Shown here one piece after another: positions 47,009-59,965 of a stretch of 64,000 nucleotides of DNA. The translations under genes were made by a program, and so were the position numbers. The notes under the pieces were generated by a model. The model did no database searches. It was not told where the DNA came from and saw only the letters and a program-made list of their open reading frames with translations. The stretch comes from Spirometra erinaceieuropaei. Lineage: Eukaryota > Platyhelminthes > Cestoda > Diphyllobothriidea > Diphyllobothriidae. Every line of letters starts with the position of its first letter. Position 1 is the first letter of the stretch. The stretch is from NCBI GenBank assembly GCA_902702965.1, contig CACRXP010000002.1, positions 4,957,531 to 5,021,530 of the forward strand, written 5' to 3'.

Positions 47009-48021
47009 CCTTACGCTGGCTCGCCTGTCAATGAAGGATCCAATCTAGCTCCACAGTATTCTATTTTTGAAACTTTCGAATTACCTTGAGTTTACCGTCT
47101 TCGTCATCTTGGCCCTTCCATGTTGGCGGTTCCTCTTAACAAAACGCTGTGTGTATCCGTTGCATTAGAAAGCTACATGGGACGGTTCTGCCAGGCATTC
47201 TGGACAACCGGTATGCTGCAGTAGGCAGCTGGAATTTCGACTTCTTAATTGTCTTTGTTTTTGCCTTTGGTGACAAAAATGGTTACTCAAGTAGTATACA
47301 CTTATTACTGAATCGTGGTGCCCTCATAAATTTTAATATATCTTTTAGAAAACACGTGCATAAATATTGTTTTTTTTACTTATTTTTTGCTAATTACATC
47401 TTTAAATCCCATAATTGATGAAGGGGTAGGCTTTGGTTTTAAAAACTTTCTAACTATAAAATTTTAAAAACTGTGCAGTGTTATTCCAGACGGCATCCTA
47501 TCGGTCTTTTTACTAATGCGTTTCATGAAAAATACAACATAATCCACATCCGTCACAAAATGTTATTAACCCTATATGGATTTTACTTAATGGCGTAAAT
47601 GAAATGCTTGTTTTCCTTTACACGGAAATTTACACAGCTTCAAGACTTAAAACTCTAAACAAAACATCTACGGCAGATCGAGGTCAGTGTTATCTGGGAA
47701 TTAAAAACTCTTGGAAGTTAAAAATAGATACATTTTTCAGGTGTAAAATTTGAAAAAAACGGAATTTATCGCCAAATAAATACAAGGGTTATTTTATGGA
47801 GGCTTTTTATAAAATATATTTAAGCTTGCAAGGGCGCCGAAAATCGATTGAAAAAGGCATACCGCTTAAATAGTTATTTTTCACCATACGCGTTTTTTGC
47901 GGATGGCCTATGGGATTACGTCGCAAGACAAATAATCTTGTGTCCAAACTTCAGTAGTTCTTTTTGGTCAAAAGCAATTGCAAAATATCAATTAACATCT
48001 CATGAGATTGGTCACCGACCG
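47009..48021. mobile_element. Foldback element, copy 6
   Basis: The right end CATGAGATTGGTCACCGACC, G is followed by TA (48022-48023) and matches copy 1's right end base for base in length. The arms carry AAATGGTTACTCAAGTAGTA on the left and GCCGAAAATCGATTG on the right. The left outer end is diverged and I place it near 47009, after TA at 47007-47008, with low precision. It has no coding capacity. Confidence 0.65.
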
Positions 48022-48049
48022 TAGGTTCCTCATAGTAATCAAGAAGAAC

Positions 48050-48180
48050 ACAGATAATGGCGCAAGACGGCAACAAGACAGGCGGGAACTGTTGGACGCG
48101 TGGGTGTCAGACACCAACTCCATCAATAGACATGTTGGCTTACTCCCCGCCCCCTGCTATCAACCGCTACGCCCACGCAG
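48050..48180 (+). pseudogene. Penelope-like C-terminal tail fragment, third lineage
   Basis: The frame reads RRELLDAWVSDTNSINRHVG and LLPAPCYQPLRPRSQ. This is the PLE tail pattern RELxEAW, TNSINRHxxL, YxxLR. The TNSINRH form differs from the WFTGPQSINECNDL form at 19.4 kb, so it is a separate lineage. It lies immediately beyond the right end of foldback copy 6, and the open frame actually starts inside that end. Only about 45 residues survive. Confidence 0.65.
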
Positions 48181-51100
48181 CCAGGTAACACTGTTCGCCT
48201 CCCCGCCAAGGGCGACCGCCGGAGACCATCCTGGGTCAGGCGGCACGATCCAGACCTATCCACGGACGCAGTCCCCCCCACCCCCGCCTGATATTAGGAC
48301 TGTATAATTGTCCACATATCGTCGCTCTCCAACAGTCTCCGACTATGAACTCCTGTTCGAGTTCCAAAGCACGTACTAAAAAAACTGCCGCCTCAGTGAT
48401 CGCGCCTTTGTTTTCCTTTCAACAAGAACCTGATCTGGGCATGCTCTCTTTACCTCGTTCAAATAGTGCGTTTGCAAGCTACTCCAGGAATGTTTTACAT
48501 AACTGGACTGTTGTTGGATAGTCAAACATCGGCGAATTCAAATTTTTGAGTTCATATAACAGTACGTCTGCGTGTCTCGTGCATGCCAGTTTGTCAGCAG
48601 GTACGTCCAGCTTGCAGCCAATTGACAGGACATAAAATCGCGCCATAACTGTGCTCGTGACTGTCCTAGAGTCCTTCAACCAAATGCGATTTTTGCGGCT
48701 CATTTTAAGTATACGGGATTTATTTTCGTCTTACAGCTTCATTATTTTGCTCTGATAGTCTCTTTTTCCTTGGACCGCCTGGACACAACATTTATCTGCA
48801 AGCATTGACCTTAAAGTGACCTAATGTTCAAGAAGATCTCTCGACAGATGCCGTCCATAGTGCCGGCTGCACGGTGCTCTTGTTGTTATCTCCTGGGAAA
48901 CGATCGCATTGGGTCATTTAGAAGGTTTGATTTAAAATAAAGCTCTCCGATAAGTATCTTTTCCTTCTTGTGATCTTATTGGTCTCTCTTTGCTAAATAG
49001 TCACATCACATACGGCTGGAAAATGTGTTTAAATTAAGCCAGGAGAGACCTTTGAGGAAAATTCCTCGAATTTTCTAATGAGGCTTCTGATCGATTGTTT
49101 CATTAAGTACCTCCAATCTGCCAAAGGAACACAACGAAGTCCGGCTTTGTCTAGTCAGCAGCTTTGATAGCCGCTTTTTATTTGCTCATTCGGCAACATC
49201 CAACTTCAAACCGCAGCCAACATCTAAACCGTACACTAACAGACAGCAGTGGTTTGTAAAATCGTTTTGCATAGGGCAAAAGAAAGGCAAGTATGACGAA
49301 TTACAAATAGCCGCCTTTTCTATAAGCGTAACGTTACCCCCAATGTATGCTGACAGAAGGCGGCTCTACAAGGATTCAGATGGTATTCGCAACCGAAAGT
49401 GTTATGAAAGATTTCTGACGTACGTCAAAGCAATCTAAGTCACAAATAATACTTCCGACGGGTAAGTATATTAAGCAGATAACAGCCTCACGGAATTCTC
49501 GTTATTTTATTAGATAGCTCCACTTACAACGCATAAACAGTCTCATTTGCCTTTCATCCTTTTGTCACCGATTGCTTTATTTCTTAGTCGAAGCTCATTG
49601 GCCAATGTAGACCTTGGAGAGGAACTGATCACTGACTAAATATGTGGTTTCAAGTATTGCATGCGAATTTTCAAAACTTTGCCTTTACTGTCCTATTGGT
49701 GCGAATCTTACCAAGGCCTTCACAATAGGATCGAATGCTTTCCTCATATCTGCCAAAAACATCTATTAATTTTCACCCTGCCTTCAATCGCACCTTAATA
49801 GCATTTCTTTTTGGCATTCGGAAGAACCCTAACTGTCAGTTATTTCGAAATAAATTTGACCGAAAACGATCTATGCACCTCAAGTAACAACGCGTGCTCG
49901 GAGTCCGTAAAACAAATGAGATTAGGCCATTGCTAATTTATATTCATTTTATTCGAGCTTGGAGCGATCTGATTAATTTAAGTTTAGCATTTAACGGCAC
50001 TAGCTTTACACTCGAAAATTTAACAAAATGACGTTAATGCGCCATCAACTGTTTTAGTCGATCGGAGCAAATGCGTCAGAGCACGCGTAAAAATCTAGCA
50101 AGCCTTAGAAATTTGATTTTGAAGAATATGCACTAACGAGTAAAACTTCCAAAGCATCGCTTTGGTTAAATTAATCGTGTGATCTGTTTCGTAGTAGGTT
50201 TGTTGCAGACATGAGCAAAAAAGAAACAAATTTGTGCCCTCAAAGAGTTTAAAATTCACTAATTCCAACGCAATGATTTGCATGATGAATGAACTTTCAG
50301 AAGCTTAACGATAACGCCTCCCAAGTGACTTACGTCTCAAAGGTCATCGCTCAAGAACAACAATCGTGTTTAACCCTGTAAAGTGAGAAATGAGGGTTTT
50401 TTAACGCATGTTTAGGCTCAAAAAATGCTGCTTAATAGGCATGCTACCGGAGTATATTAGATGTCGAACTATTCTTCACCACACCTGAGAATGCAGCTAT
50501 TACGCCTTCTTTACAGGGCTTACCTGGACTGCAAAATCAATGTTAGCAAATGCATTGCAATTTTACTGAATCCACTCTACGTTTGCTGTGTGTCGATTGA
50601 ATGTATAGTCAGGAAAGCAGGAGCCACTTTAGCGCATTTGTTTGAAGGCAAAACCTCGTGCGTCGACATATTCTAAAACAAACTAACAAGCATACTAACA
50701 TACTAACAAACATTAATGGACATTCATATTTTCATCCACTTTTGTGCATTGGAAGTAGTAAATTGGCTATTCTGTAAAGCAAAAGGCATTTTTTGCAGGT
50801 TTATAGGTGGCCAACACTGCAAGCAAAGCATCTTAGTGTTGACTTTCTACTTCACAGTTCAGTCCATCTGGGAGCGCCTTAAGTAAAGCGTACCCTTCTT
50901 TTTTGCCCCTTTGGATGCCACATTCTGCATAAACAAAATTCCAGGAAACGCCGTCACGGTCCTGTCTTTGCCGTGTCAATTTTTTTCATAAAGCAGGAAT
51001 TTTAAAATACCTGTTGGACGTTAAATAATTTTAATAAATTTGGAAAATTTAAAACATTTAACTTAATCATAAATGTCTCCTAACCAAAACGCTCCCTTGC

Positions 51101-54100
51101 TTCAAAGGAAAAGCCTGAAAAAGGACAATTTTGCGTAATCTAAAGACGGTGGATGCCAAGCGAGCGAATATGCCAGCACAGGTGATTGCGAATGCGATTT
51201 CCTGGAATAGTCATTGTATTCGTTGGGTATGACTTTATCTGAGGCCAAGGCAAGATGCCTAGCCCTCAGTCAGTCAAGCACTTCAAAACTGCTCATGCGT
51301 TATTGCTTCTTCCATCCCTTGAAGACGGAACCCTGTGAGGTCTGTTCAAAAGGGAAGACAATTGCAATGCCTTTGCTAGCATCCCGCATGCCTTTCATTT
51401 AACGGCAGATGAGGACTGAATCCCTGCTTACCGAACATCATTGCAGGGATACAGGCATCAATAATCAAAGAAAATTTCATATCAACCAGTAACCTCAGTG
51501 TTAATTAATGCGCCCACTCAGAGATATGATACAGGAATTCAGTCAAGGCCTTGCATCTCCAAAACTCATTTCAAAACCATATTTCAGTATGTCGCGAAGC
51601 TTTATCGAGATTTCATTAATCAAGGAGTATATAATAAATTGTTTACTCCCAAAATAAATATACCATTAGCACTTCAAAATCTACCATTTTTAAAATTTGG
51701 CTTAATACTCTATTTTGAAAACTTTTCAAGCCTGGTAATATTTTAACTCACGGCTGCATGCGCATGTTATGAGTACAGTCAATATCATAATCAATGGAGC
51801 TAAGAAATTCCGACCAAAATCCTTAAGATTATCACGTTTTAGCCAAGTTACTTGCTCAACATGCTGCTTAGTACGGAATCCACCAGATCTAATACAGCAA
51901 GCTGACTGTCCTATCAAGTCTGTCTAAACAACCAATCTAAAATCTACCATATCACTACTGGGCGAGTTGAACAAGTATTTGGCGACTTTAACAATTTACT
52001 TGAACCCTTGTCGTAAAGAAACTCAGACGAGCATATCCTGCCGCGGATTCAACTCTTGCCGAGACCGCCGAGTTTTCATTATTGCGGATGCAGTTGGACT
52101 GTTCAGATTCGTCAAAACTCCTGCTCACTTTCCTAGAAATTAAACAAGAAGACGTGTTTAAACGTCGGAGGAGGATGTTTTCGCAGGCAGTCGTGACGAC
52201 TCTGGAAATACTTAAATGACAAGCTGCTAGACGGCTGAACCATGAAGACGATTATACCTAAGAAACTTTTCCCGTGAAAAATAATTAACAAAACCTTACT
52301 TAATTATCTTTCCGTCTTAAGTTTTGCATACCAGCGCAAATTATCGACGGTAGAACCAAAGGTCACCGTATTTACCGGTGTCTTGCGTTGACCGCCAAGT
52401 CGTCATTGCAAATGATACTACGTGTGCAAGCCCTAACGTCCTTACGAGCCTTATAATCGAGTAACTATTTGTCCAAGCCGTCAAAGCCATAGGCATGAAT
52501 GGCGCAATTGACAGGACCACACACGTTTCCAACAAACTGCAGCATTTTACCAAAAAACGCTATTTAAAAAATATTATTGGAATATTGAACCCTAGAAGAA
52601 TCCACTCAGTAATTTAACGTAACAGTTCGTTTTTTCGATAGCAAAGATTGCGCTATGTCATCTCAAAAGAAATTATTACCGCCATTAAAAGAACCTCGTG
52701 TAATTTCTCGCCAGCTTTCTGACTTATGCCAGATAATTCAAGAGACCGGACCTCGGAGTTTTATAGGCCGATTGTCACCTCCACTTATCTACCTGGCAAA
52801 AAACAGCCAAATATGCTTAGTAAAGGTCAAGTTAAAGCAATAAAAATCAGTGACTCCCAATAATACATTTTCAGCTGCTTGATTGAATTACAATCAGGTG
52901 ACTGCGTTGTTGTGAATGTGTAGATCTTACATAGATGACTGAATTTTTCATAAACCAAATTCACCCTTTTGGAGAAATATTTCAAAATGGAGTTCTTTGC
53001 ATTCCCTTTTGTGCGACGTCTTGTCTTTCCATGATATTTACTAAGAGATGCTGTAATTTCGCTTTTGTGTAAAAGCGATAATCAAATGCAATTTTAATTA
53101 TTTTAGTTTACTGTTAGAACACCCATTGAAACTGTTTCAAACTATACAACTTGATCATTTATTTATTACGAACTTCCATAGCGCCGTGATTTATCCTCAT
53201 ATAAAGTTGAGTCGATTTATTGATTTTCCTTAGAAAAAGCATATTCCGCGCTACATGAAACCTTTCAGCAGCAAAACATCTTCATTCTAGTTTTACCATT
53301 GATAATTGTGCAATTTTCTAAAACAATAAATTAAATTAAGAAAGTGCCATGGACTCTATGAAAGCTTAGAAACTCAATCAAAATGCAGACAATCATGAAG
53401 CAACAAATAGACTATTTTCGAGTATGCTAGCGGAATTGTTCCTGCAGCTTGGTGTCAAAGAATCAACCGAAATTACGTTAAAATGAAACCCCTTTCCAAG
53501 GGCTTATTGCGGATTTTTCGAGCGCATTTTGTTATCTTAATGTGAAATTGAACAGATATATTAGTTGTTTTAGAGAAAACACTGCTCAATTGGAAGACTT
53601 TGGGTAGTTAAAAGCTTCACAGAATTAAAGTTGTGCCTAAATTACTAGACATTTTTGGCAGATAAATTGCCTGCCTCCTTTTGGTCAAACGCTTGGCAGG
53701 TATAGATAAAATTAATCTGAGTTACTTTCGAAAAACTCAGCGGTCTTGGTGAAGTTTAATCTCACAATCGAACGGGAGTTAAACATTTGACTTCCAGTTG
53801 ACTGCATCTAAACCTTGCGTTTACTGGTGTATGTTCAAACACCACCGAGGCCGCCGAGTTTTTGACGACTGGATTAGATCAGTCTTGCAAATATGAAAAA
53901 CCTTCCCTTAAATATACCATTATGCTCTGCCTCTGTACTATGTAAATGCTTGACGTTTATGCATGATTTTAAGAAAATGCCTTGAATTTCAAGCAGACAT
54001 TGGGATTTAATGGGGGCAGGCAAATTGCTATGTACCAATAATTTCCCGACAGCGATACATTTTGAAAATTGTTCGGACCATCAGCTACATCCTTCTACAA

Positions 54101-55429
54101 TCATCGCTCTTGCAAACTCATACGAATGCGTATTCTATTTAAAAGCAGAATGTAAAATTCATTTCATATTACGGAAGTCTCAGAACAGGCTGTAGGAACA
54201 ATCAAAGTATTGTCCATCCTCTAGGAAAAACCCACATATTTTTAGCCTTAAACAATGCAGACGTTTTCAAAGCAGACCACCAACGCTCAGGAGTCATTTT
54301 TTGTGTGTTGGCACAATTTCTTTTTTGCCTGCGTTTGCGACTATGCGCGCTATTTTAGCTACGAGACGCAAGACAAAGACCTAACTCAGACGATTTCAGT
54401 TAAGCTGCGCCAACAACAGTCTGGTTTAGCATAGCCGTCGGAAGTGGATCAGTATGAAGGACGTCGCAAAGAAACGTGTGCACCTCTTAAATGAGTAAGA
54501 AGCCAACATTTATTAATTTCTACTTCATTTCCCTAACTTTTGTAAAATCATAAATCATTGTTCAATTGTTTTGTCAATGTCTGTTCTCAAACCGTTGTCT
54601 ATTATGACCCAGATACTACTGATAACGCGTAAAAATGAAATCGCAAACAGCACTAAGCCTCCCACTGAGTATTTATCTGTATGAATATTCACTAATTACC
54701 CATAATTCAGAGGTTTCCCTAGTGTTGTAACGCAACTTCTATCCCTTAAGTATTCTTGCTCAAAGTCTAGAGGCACGACGTCCAATACAGAAGAATCTGC
54801 TTACTCGACAATATCTTAGAAAAGTAGGATCTAACATTAGGATAGAAGCTCAGGAGCGCCCCGTCTTGCTGAAACTAGAACCTCTCAATTACAAGGACTT
54901 CTTTAATGCCTTGCATAGAAAACCGAGGTATTAACTTTATATTAATGAGACTACTAAAATTTCGCACAAAGATATTTCAATTAATCCCCTCAAGGATAAC
55001 CAAAATCATACTCTGAGTCCAGGCAGATCAGCATGGTACTCTACCATAACACTTAGTGTCTCGCGTTCCCGATAGGTGCAGTCGGAGCGGTTAATTGTAA
55101 CACTCAATTTACGCACTCCGTCATAAATCCGCACAGACTAAATTTAGAAATAGGCATATTTTACCGGATGCGGAACTCCAAGCTTCAGTTTGGATAATTT
55201 TTATTGACGGGATGGACTGATTCTGGAATGCGCCTTCCGATGATCTAACTCATGCTGCATGATGAAGTCAGAACTTGCTTACCGTACAGATTATCCTGGG
55301 GTTTCGTTATACCTTTTCATTAGCTTTTCTTGCGTTGTGGGACTCTTGATATCCATGGTCTTTCGGACCGCCTTTTACGGTCCTTATGACTAGTGCCATT
55401 GGCTACAGACTTGTCTGTACTTCGAGTGA
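48181..55429. other. Long AT-rich stretch without a supported gene
   Basis: I recognise no gene, RNA or mobile-element coding sequence in these 7 kb. Frames at 51214-51402, 51498-51746 and 52655-52843 match nothing known to me. One imperfect inverted repeat is listed separately. Confidence 0.4.
53720..53875. repeat. Imperfect inverted repeat
   Basis: The reverse complement of about 53720-53768 (containing ACCAAGACCGCTGAGTTTTT) resembles 53826-53875 (CACCGAGGCCGCCGAGTTTT). A third related string, GAGACCGCCGAGTTTTC, occurs near 52062. The origin is unknown. Confidence 0.4.
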
Positions 55430-56690
55430 TAGAGGGTCACGAAGGCTGATTTGTTTGAAACTCCCTTCGGTACTGTCTCCGTATTTCAACTGCCCTTTCT
55501 ACGTTCCAGTATAAACCCTTAGGATGCATTTTCTATGTCCAAAGCTCAGACAAACTGTTATTATTAATTTCAGTAGGTCAAGTATGAAATGAAAAAAGTC
55601 AATTGGACAATCTTTTGTCAGAATGTGTACACACGTTCAGCGCATTCTACAAAATAGAAGCAAAGCGCACTTATTCACAGCTCCACACCCGCGGTTGAGC
55701 TCACCGTCAGGCAAGAAATAAAAAAGAAAAGAAAAAGTGCCATCTCCAAACCTCCAACCGTTTTTGTCTTTTGACCTCATTCGGTTATTTCAGATTGCCG
55801 AGTTGATGACAAAAGACCTCGCAGGCTAAGGCAGATGCGCTGAGTAGATAAATGAACTGGAGCTCAAATGCTGAGCTAACATTTTTTCGGAAAGTTTTCT
55901 TGACCATTTTAGGGTCTTACAGCAACGTGTTGGTGCACAACCTTTCGATTCACTGTTCACTTCTAGTTGTACATCACTTGTGAGGCACTTTAAAATATTG
56001 CTCGGTAGTTCTTACAAGTTACGTTGTGGAAGATGGCCGGTGTCACTCTCTTAGACACTATGTTTTACGTTTCCTACACTTCCGATTTTTAAACAAAATA
56101 ATATTACTTGTAATATTTTTTGATGTTTCCATTTTACATAAGGTGCCTATTTTCAGGTGATTAGAGGTTTTGGTATATTTACGAGTATTGCATGCCCTAC
56201 GCCAGTTACCACACAAGTTTAGCATGCATTGCTTTTGATTTCAGTTCACAGAGACAGCCAGAAAGGGGTGTAGATGAATAAAGACATATTACAGGATAAA
56301 AAGCAGTTTGGGATTATGTTTTATGCGGATTAATCTTGCACTTCTCTCTAAATCAGATTTCCTCTTTTAAAGTGCGTCAGAAATGTTTAATCGATTTTTC
56401 TGCCGTACGCCATATCCGGTCTCTCTTCTTCCTATAAATTGAACCAAAAAAATTCAGATATCCTCAGAAGTGAACACCAGCGTTAGGTAGTCCTTCGTCG
56501 GGTTCATTAGGGTTTGTTTATTCCCTCGTGGCTATGCCTGCCATTTTGACTATCGGCTTAGAGGCTTTAAGCGAATGTCTCGTGCGATCAGAAAGACAGT
56601 AACCTCGACAAGATGTTTTCATTGAGTGGTCAGTGGGTGCCACCAACTGACGGCATTTGAATTTATTATGCAAGCAGGTCAATATGTAAG

Positions 56691-56835
56691 AGGAGGAGGN
56701 NNNNNNNNNNNNNNNNNNNNNNNNNNNNNNNNNNNNNNNNNNNNNNNNNNNNNNNNNNNNNNNNNNNNNNNNNNNNNNNNNNNNNNNNNNNNNNNNNNNN
56801 NNNNNNNNGAGGAGGAGGAGGAGGAGGAGGAGAGG
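56691..56835 (+). repeat. GGA microsatellite spanning the gap
   Basis: GGA repeats border both sides of the gap (56691-56699 and 56809-56835). The equivalent position in the plus-strand R1 copy holds only CCTCTCCTCCTTCTCTC (13694-13710), so the array expanded in this copy. Confidence 0.85.
56700..56808. other. Assembly gap (109 N)
   Basis: An unresolved sequence of 109 N lies inside the GGA microsatellite. The true length may differ. Confidence 0.99.
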
Positions 56836-57799
56836 AAAACCATGTGCTGTTCAAAACTTACAGTCAGGATCGTTGTGAGGTACAAATCCAAAAAGTGAGA
56901 TCTCGATGCTCTTCTCATTTAACTTCATATGACCGCTCGATAGTGCCTCTCAAGCTCAGATAAATAGGTTGAGTAGGTAATTGACCCAAGGCTGATTGGC
57001 AGGGCTCACTTATCTCTCGGAATGTTTCGAATTCGCCTTACTCCATTGATTTTATGCCACGACGCCTGGATTGTGGACCTTTTACGAGACTTTGCAGCAA
57101 CTACTGAGTGTAAGACTCCTCGATTCACTTTTCTCCCATGTTGTTATGTCGTTTGTGAGCTGAGTCACAACAGTACTCGGTAATTCCAACAAGTTGCGTT
57201 CTGGAAAATGGCCAGTGTCGCTGTCTTAGGCTCTCGTACTTTCAGCTATATTGATGACGCTTAAGAAAGACAGCTGATGCCCTCCACATCCCAGACGGAG
57301 AAACATGTAGGCAGAAGCTTGTAGCGAACAATTGGAAATAACGCCACGCAGTAGAGTATGCAGCTGCGACTCGATGATTATTTGCGCAACTTAAATATTG
57401 TCCAAGTTAACGCAGTCAGAACGTCAACAGTACACTGCTTACCATTCTGCGGACTTCCTCGCAACATCAAAAGCGACACCCTTCCGTAGGATGCAACGAA
57501 GTGCTTAAGGAGCCCTTTTTATTAGCGAGTGGTCGGCTATAGGCCTCCTTATAAGTCACCTAGTTATATGGGTACAGCAAAAATGGAAATCTGCGAATAA
57601 TTCGATTGTGATAAATAAGTCGCCTATAGGACTGGTCTGTGTATATGACAAAGGCTCTTGCCTTGCCAGAAGACTGGCATTTCGACCATCGTGAACGGTG
57701 CTGTCCAGCGTGTTTTCCACAGCGCGATGGGCTCAGGACTGTGACTTGCGCGTGAGTTAGTTTTTTCCTGATATCAGACTTGTGCGTTATCTGACAAAG

Positions 57800-57965
57800 T
57801 CTCTTCCCCCTCGCCCGCCTCTGCGAGGAGGCAAGAGAGATCATCAGGACGACCGGAGGAGAGATTGGGCGCGAAGGCTCCCAGGGGGGTACGCGTGCAA
57901 ACACACGACCTGGTCCGCGAACGATGGACCCGATTTTAACAAAAACAACAAAGGATCGACTTGAA
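57800..57965 (+). repeat. Diverged repeat pair, member 1
   Basis: It contains GACGACCGGAGGAGAGAT, GACCTGGTCCGCGAACGATG and CGATTTTAACAAAAACAACA, with matching blocks in the same order and similar spacing at 59815-59965. The family is unknown. Confidence 0.4.
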
Positions 57966-59809
57966 TCCCCTCTGAATGGGAGTTCCATAGCGGCCGTACA
58001 AACAGGGAGCCATCACAGCCTCATTCTCTGTTTTGAGAGGAGGACCGAGTTATTCCGTCATTTAGTTAGCGGTGATAGTGTCAAAGGATATCAGATTTAT
58101 TGTGATGAGGAAATGTACCGGAATGCTGTAAGGATAGTCTCCAAAGTCGGCCTTAATCTCTCTTCCCTCCCCATGCACGAATCGGTTGTCCGAGTCTGTC
58201 AGCCAAGATTGGGTGCGGTGACCGACAACAGTCCAGTTTCGAGTGCACGATCTGATCAGGCACCAGGTTGCTTCAAGAAACGTACTTCCCACCGATGTAG
58301 GTAGTGCATATTCTCTCCGTGTGTCGAATGTTGCGGGACGAGATCGTATGTGGTGTATGGACTGGTGGGGAGCCTTGAGGTGATGGAGTCTGAGCTGCGA
58401 TGTTTTGCGCGCTTTTTCGTGTAAGTGCATGTGGCCGAGTAGGCCTATGCTGTGACTAAATGATCATAAGCAGTGTTGGCGATTGAGACGTGTGAGGTGG
58501 ATGTACACTGATGATAACTAAATCGCTCTCAGCTGTAGCACATATGTGACAGAGGTTATAGACCTGTTAGGAATAGAAAATCACACATACTCGCCAATTT
58601 AGCCTCCATAAAGGCTGGTTTTGGGGGAAAATGGAAACTTGGTTATGCGACCGGATGCGAGGGGAGTAAATGTAGTCTCGTGATGTTGCACAAGCACATT
58701 TCTTTTGTGCACTCTGAATTAACACATTGATTCCGTCAGTTTGGCTAATTGTCGCGCGTTAAAGCGCGCCCACTTATCGAAGCTCCAAACGGTCATTTAG
58801 ACAGTGGAAGGAAGCAAATAAAGGCCCGGGGCGAACAGCCACACCATCGCCGAAAGTTTCATTCTCAATGGTTAACGGCATATAGTTCGTCAATGAGTGG
58901 CAGGCATGCTTCACTTTCCTATTTGCTTCCTACCATGAAGAGCAGGTTAGAGCGATAGTCGAAAAAATTTGCTTATCACTGGAGATCCTTCAAAATGAGA
59001 AGAAGTAGCTGCGGGTCTGCCGTTTTCTTGCGCTTTCCCTGCTTATTGGCTGATTCCACGAGTAAATTCAAGGAGCATCCCTTGTTTTCTAGACCTCCAG
59101 CCACACCGCAAAGGAGGCTTTTATCTGATTGAAACTGATCGTTGGCCTCCAGAAACAGACCTTTTCTGGTGAATTACTTTTTATTCTACTCCGAAACTTA
59201 TTAGAACTCCAAAGGCTTACACTTTGCAACAAATGAACCTCACGACTGAGAAGGAAGTAGACTGGAAAATCGAATTCGCGGGTGGTTAATCAAAGCAAAC
59301 AACGGAACCTATAAGAGTGGTGTTTTCCTTCGGGCAATGCATATTACAAGGGCCGTCTTCTTCGACATCATCAGCGTTCACTCCACTGAGTTTCCTGTCG
59401 CCGCGTTCTTCGCGGGACCCTTTAGCTTGTGATCTCAGCCTTCTTGTATTGCGATGGCGTATGTCTGTCGCCCTGAAATGTGGTCCGTTCATACGTGGTT
59501 AAGTAATCTGTGAATATATATACTGCTTAATATCTTGGTCTCCTCCGCTGGAATTAAGACGAGCTTAAAGTTCAAACCACGCACTGGGATCTCCTCTGAA
59601 AAAGAAAATGAAAGTTATAGAAAGGGCCGCCAGCGGAACAACAAGTGGCAGCCACAAGAGTTAGAGGTGGAAAAACGGTGTCCGCCCACGTGACAGTTCG
59701 ACCGTCGTTTCCAACGATGTCTGCCACGTGCTCCACAAAAAGGCGAGAGCAGGTACGGTGACTTTACAGTGAGAGTAGACTTGCGCAGCATCTACCGTAG
59801 TCTCTCCTC

Positions 59810-59965
59810 TACCGACCGGGCCCGGTGTCAAGACAAAGTCAAGAAGACCGAGGGTAGGAGATGGCGCAGATGGCTAGCACAGCCGGACTCGCACCTAGTC
59901 GTACCACCACACCCCCTGGTCCACAAAAAACGTTCGACCAGGATTTTAACTAACAACAGCGCAAC
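59810..59965 (+). repeat. Diverged repeat pair, member 2
   Basis: The corresponding blocks are AGACCGAGGGTAGGAGATGG, CCCTGGTCCACAAAAAACG and AGGATTTTAACTAACAACAG. They look like the same ancestral element as 57800-57965. Confidence 0.4.

Larger units (their letters stand above)
55430..57460 (-). repeat. Long repeat R1, minus-strand copy
   Basis: Read on the minus strand, 57460 to 55430 follows 13060-14990 in order. It shows the same module 1, the shared second half and most of unit 2, including GTCTAAGAGAGTGACACCGG and the GCGCTTTGCTTCTATTTTGT segment. It stops at the end of unit 2's unique part and lacks the second shared half found at 15001-15599. It keeps the uninterrupted TA site (56111-56112) used by foldback copy 2 in the other copy. 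It contains the assembly gap. Confidence 0.75.

Noticed and set aside
56626..56898. Frames running through the N gap
   Set aside because: They consist of unknown residues and translated GGA microsatellite.
57560..57988. 142-residue minus-strand open frame, the longest in the GC-rich region
   Set aside because: It overlaps a similar-length plus-strand frame, shows no known motif or splice context, and lies in GC-richer DNA where chance frames are longer.
57924..58430. 126-residue plus-strand frame and 122-residue minus-strand frame over the same DNA
   Set aside because: Opposite-strand overlap without recognisable domains; probably chance frames.
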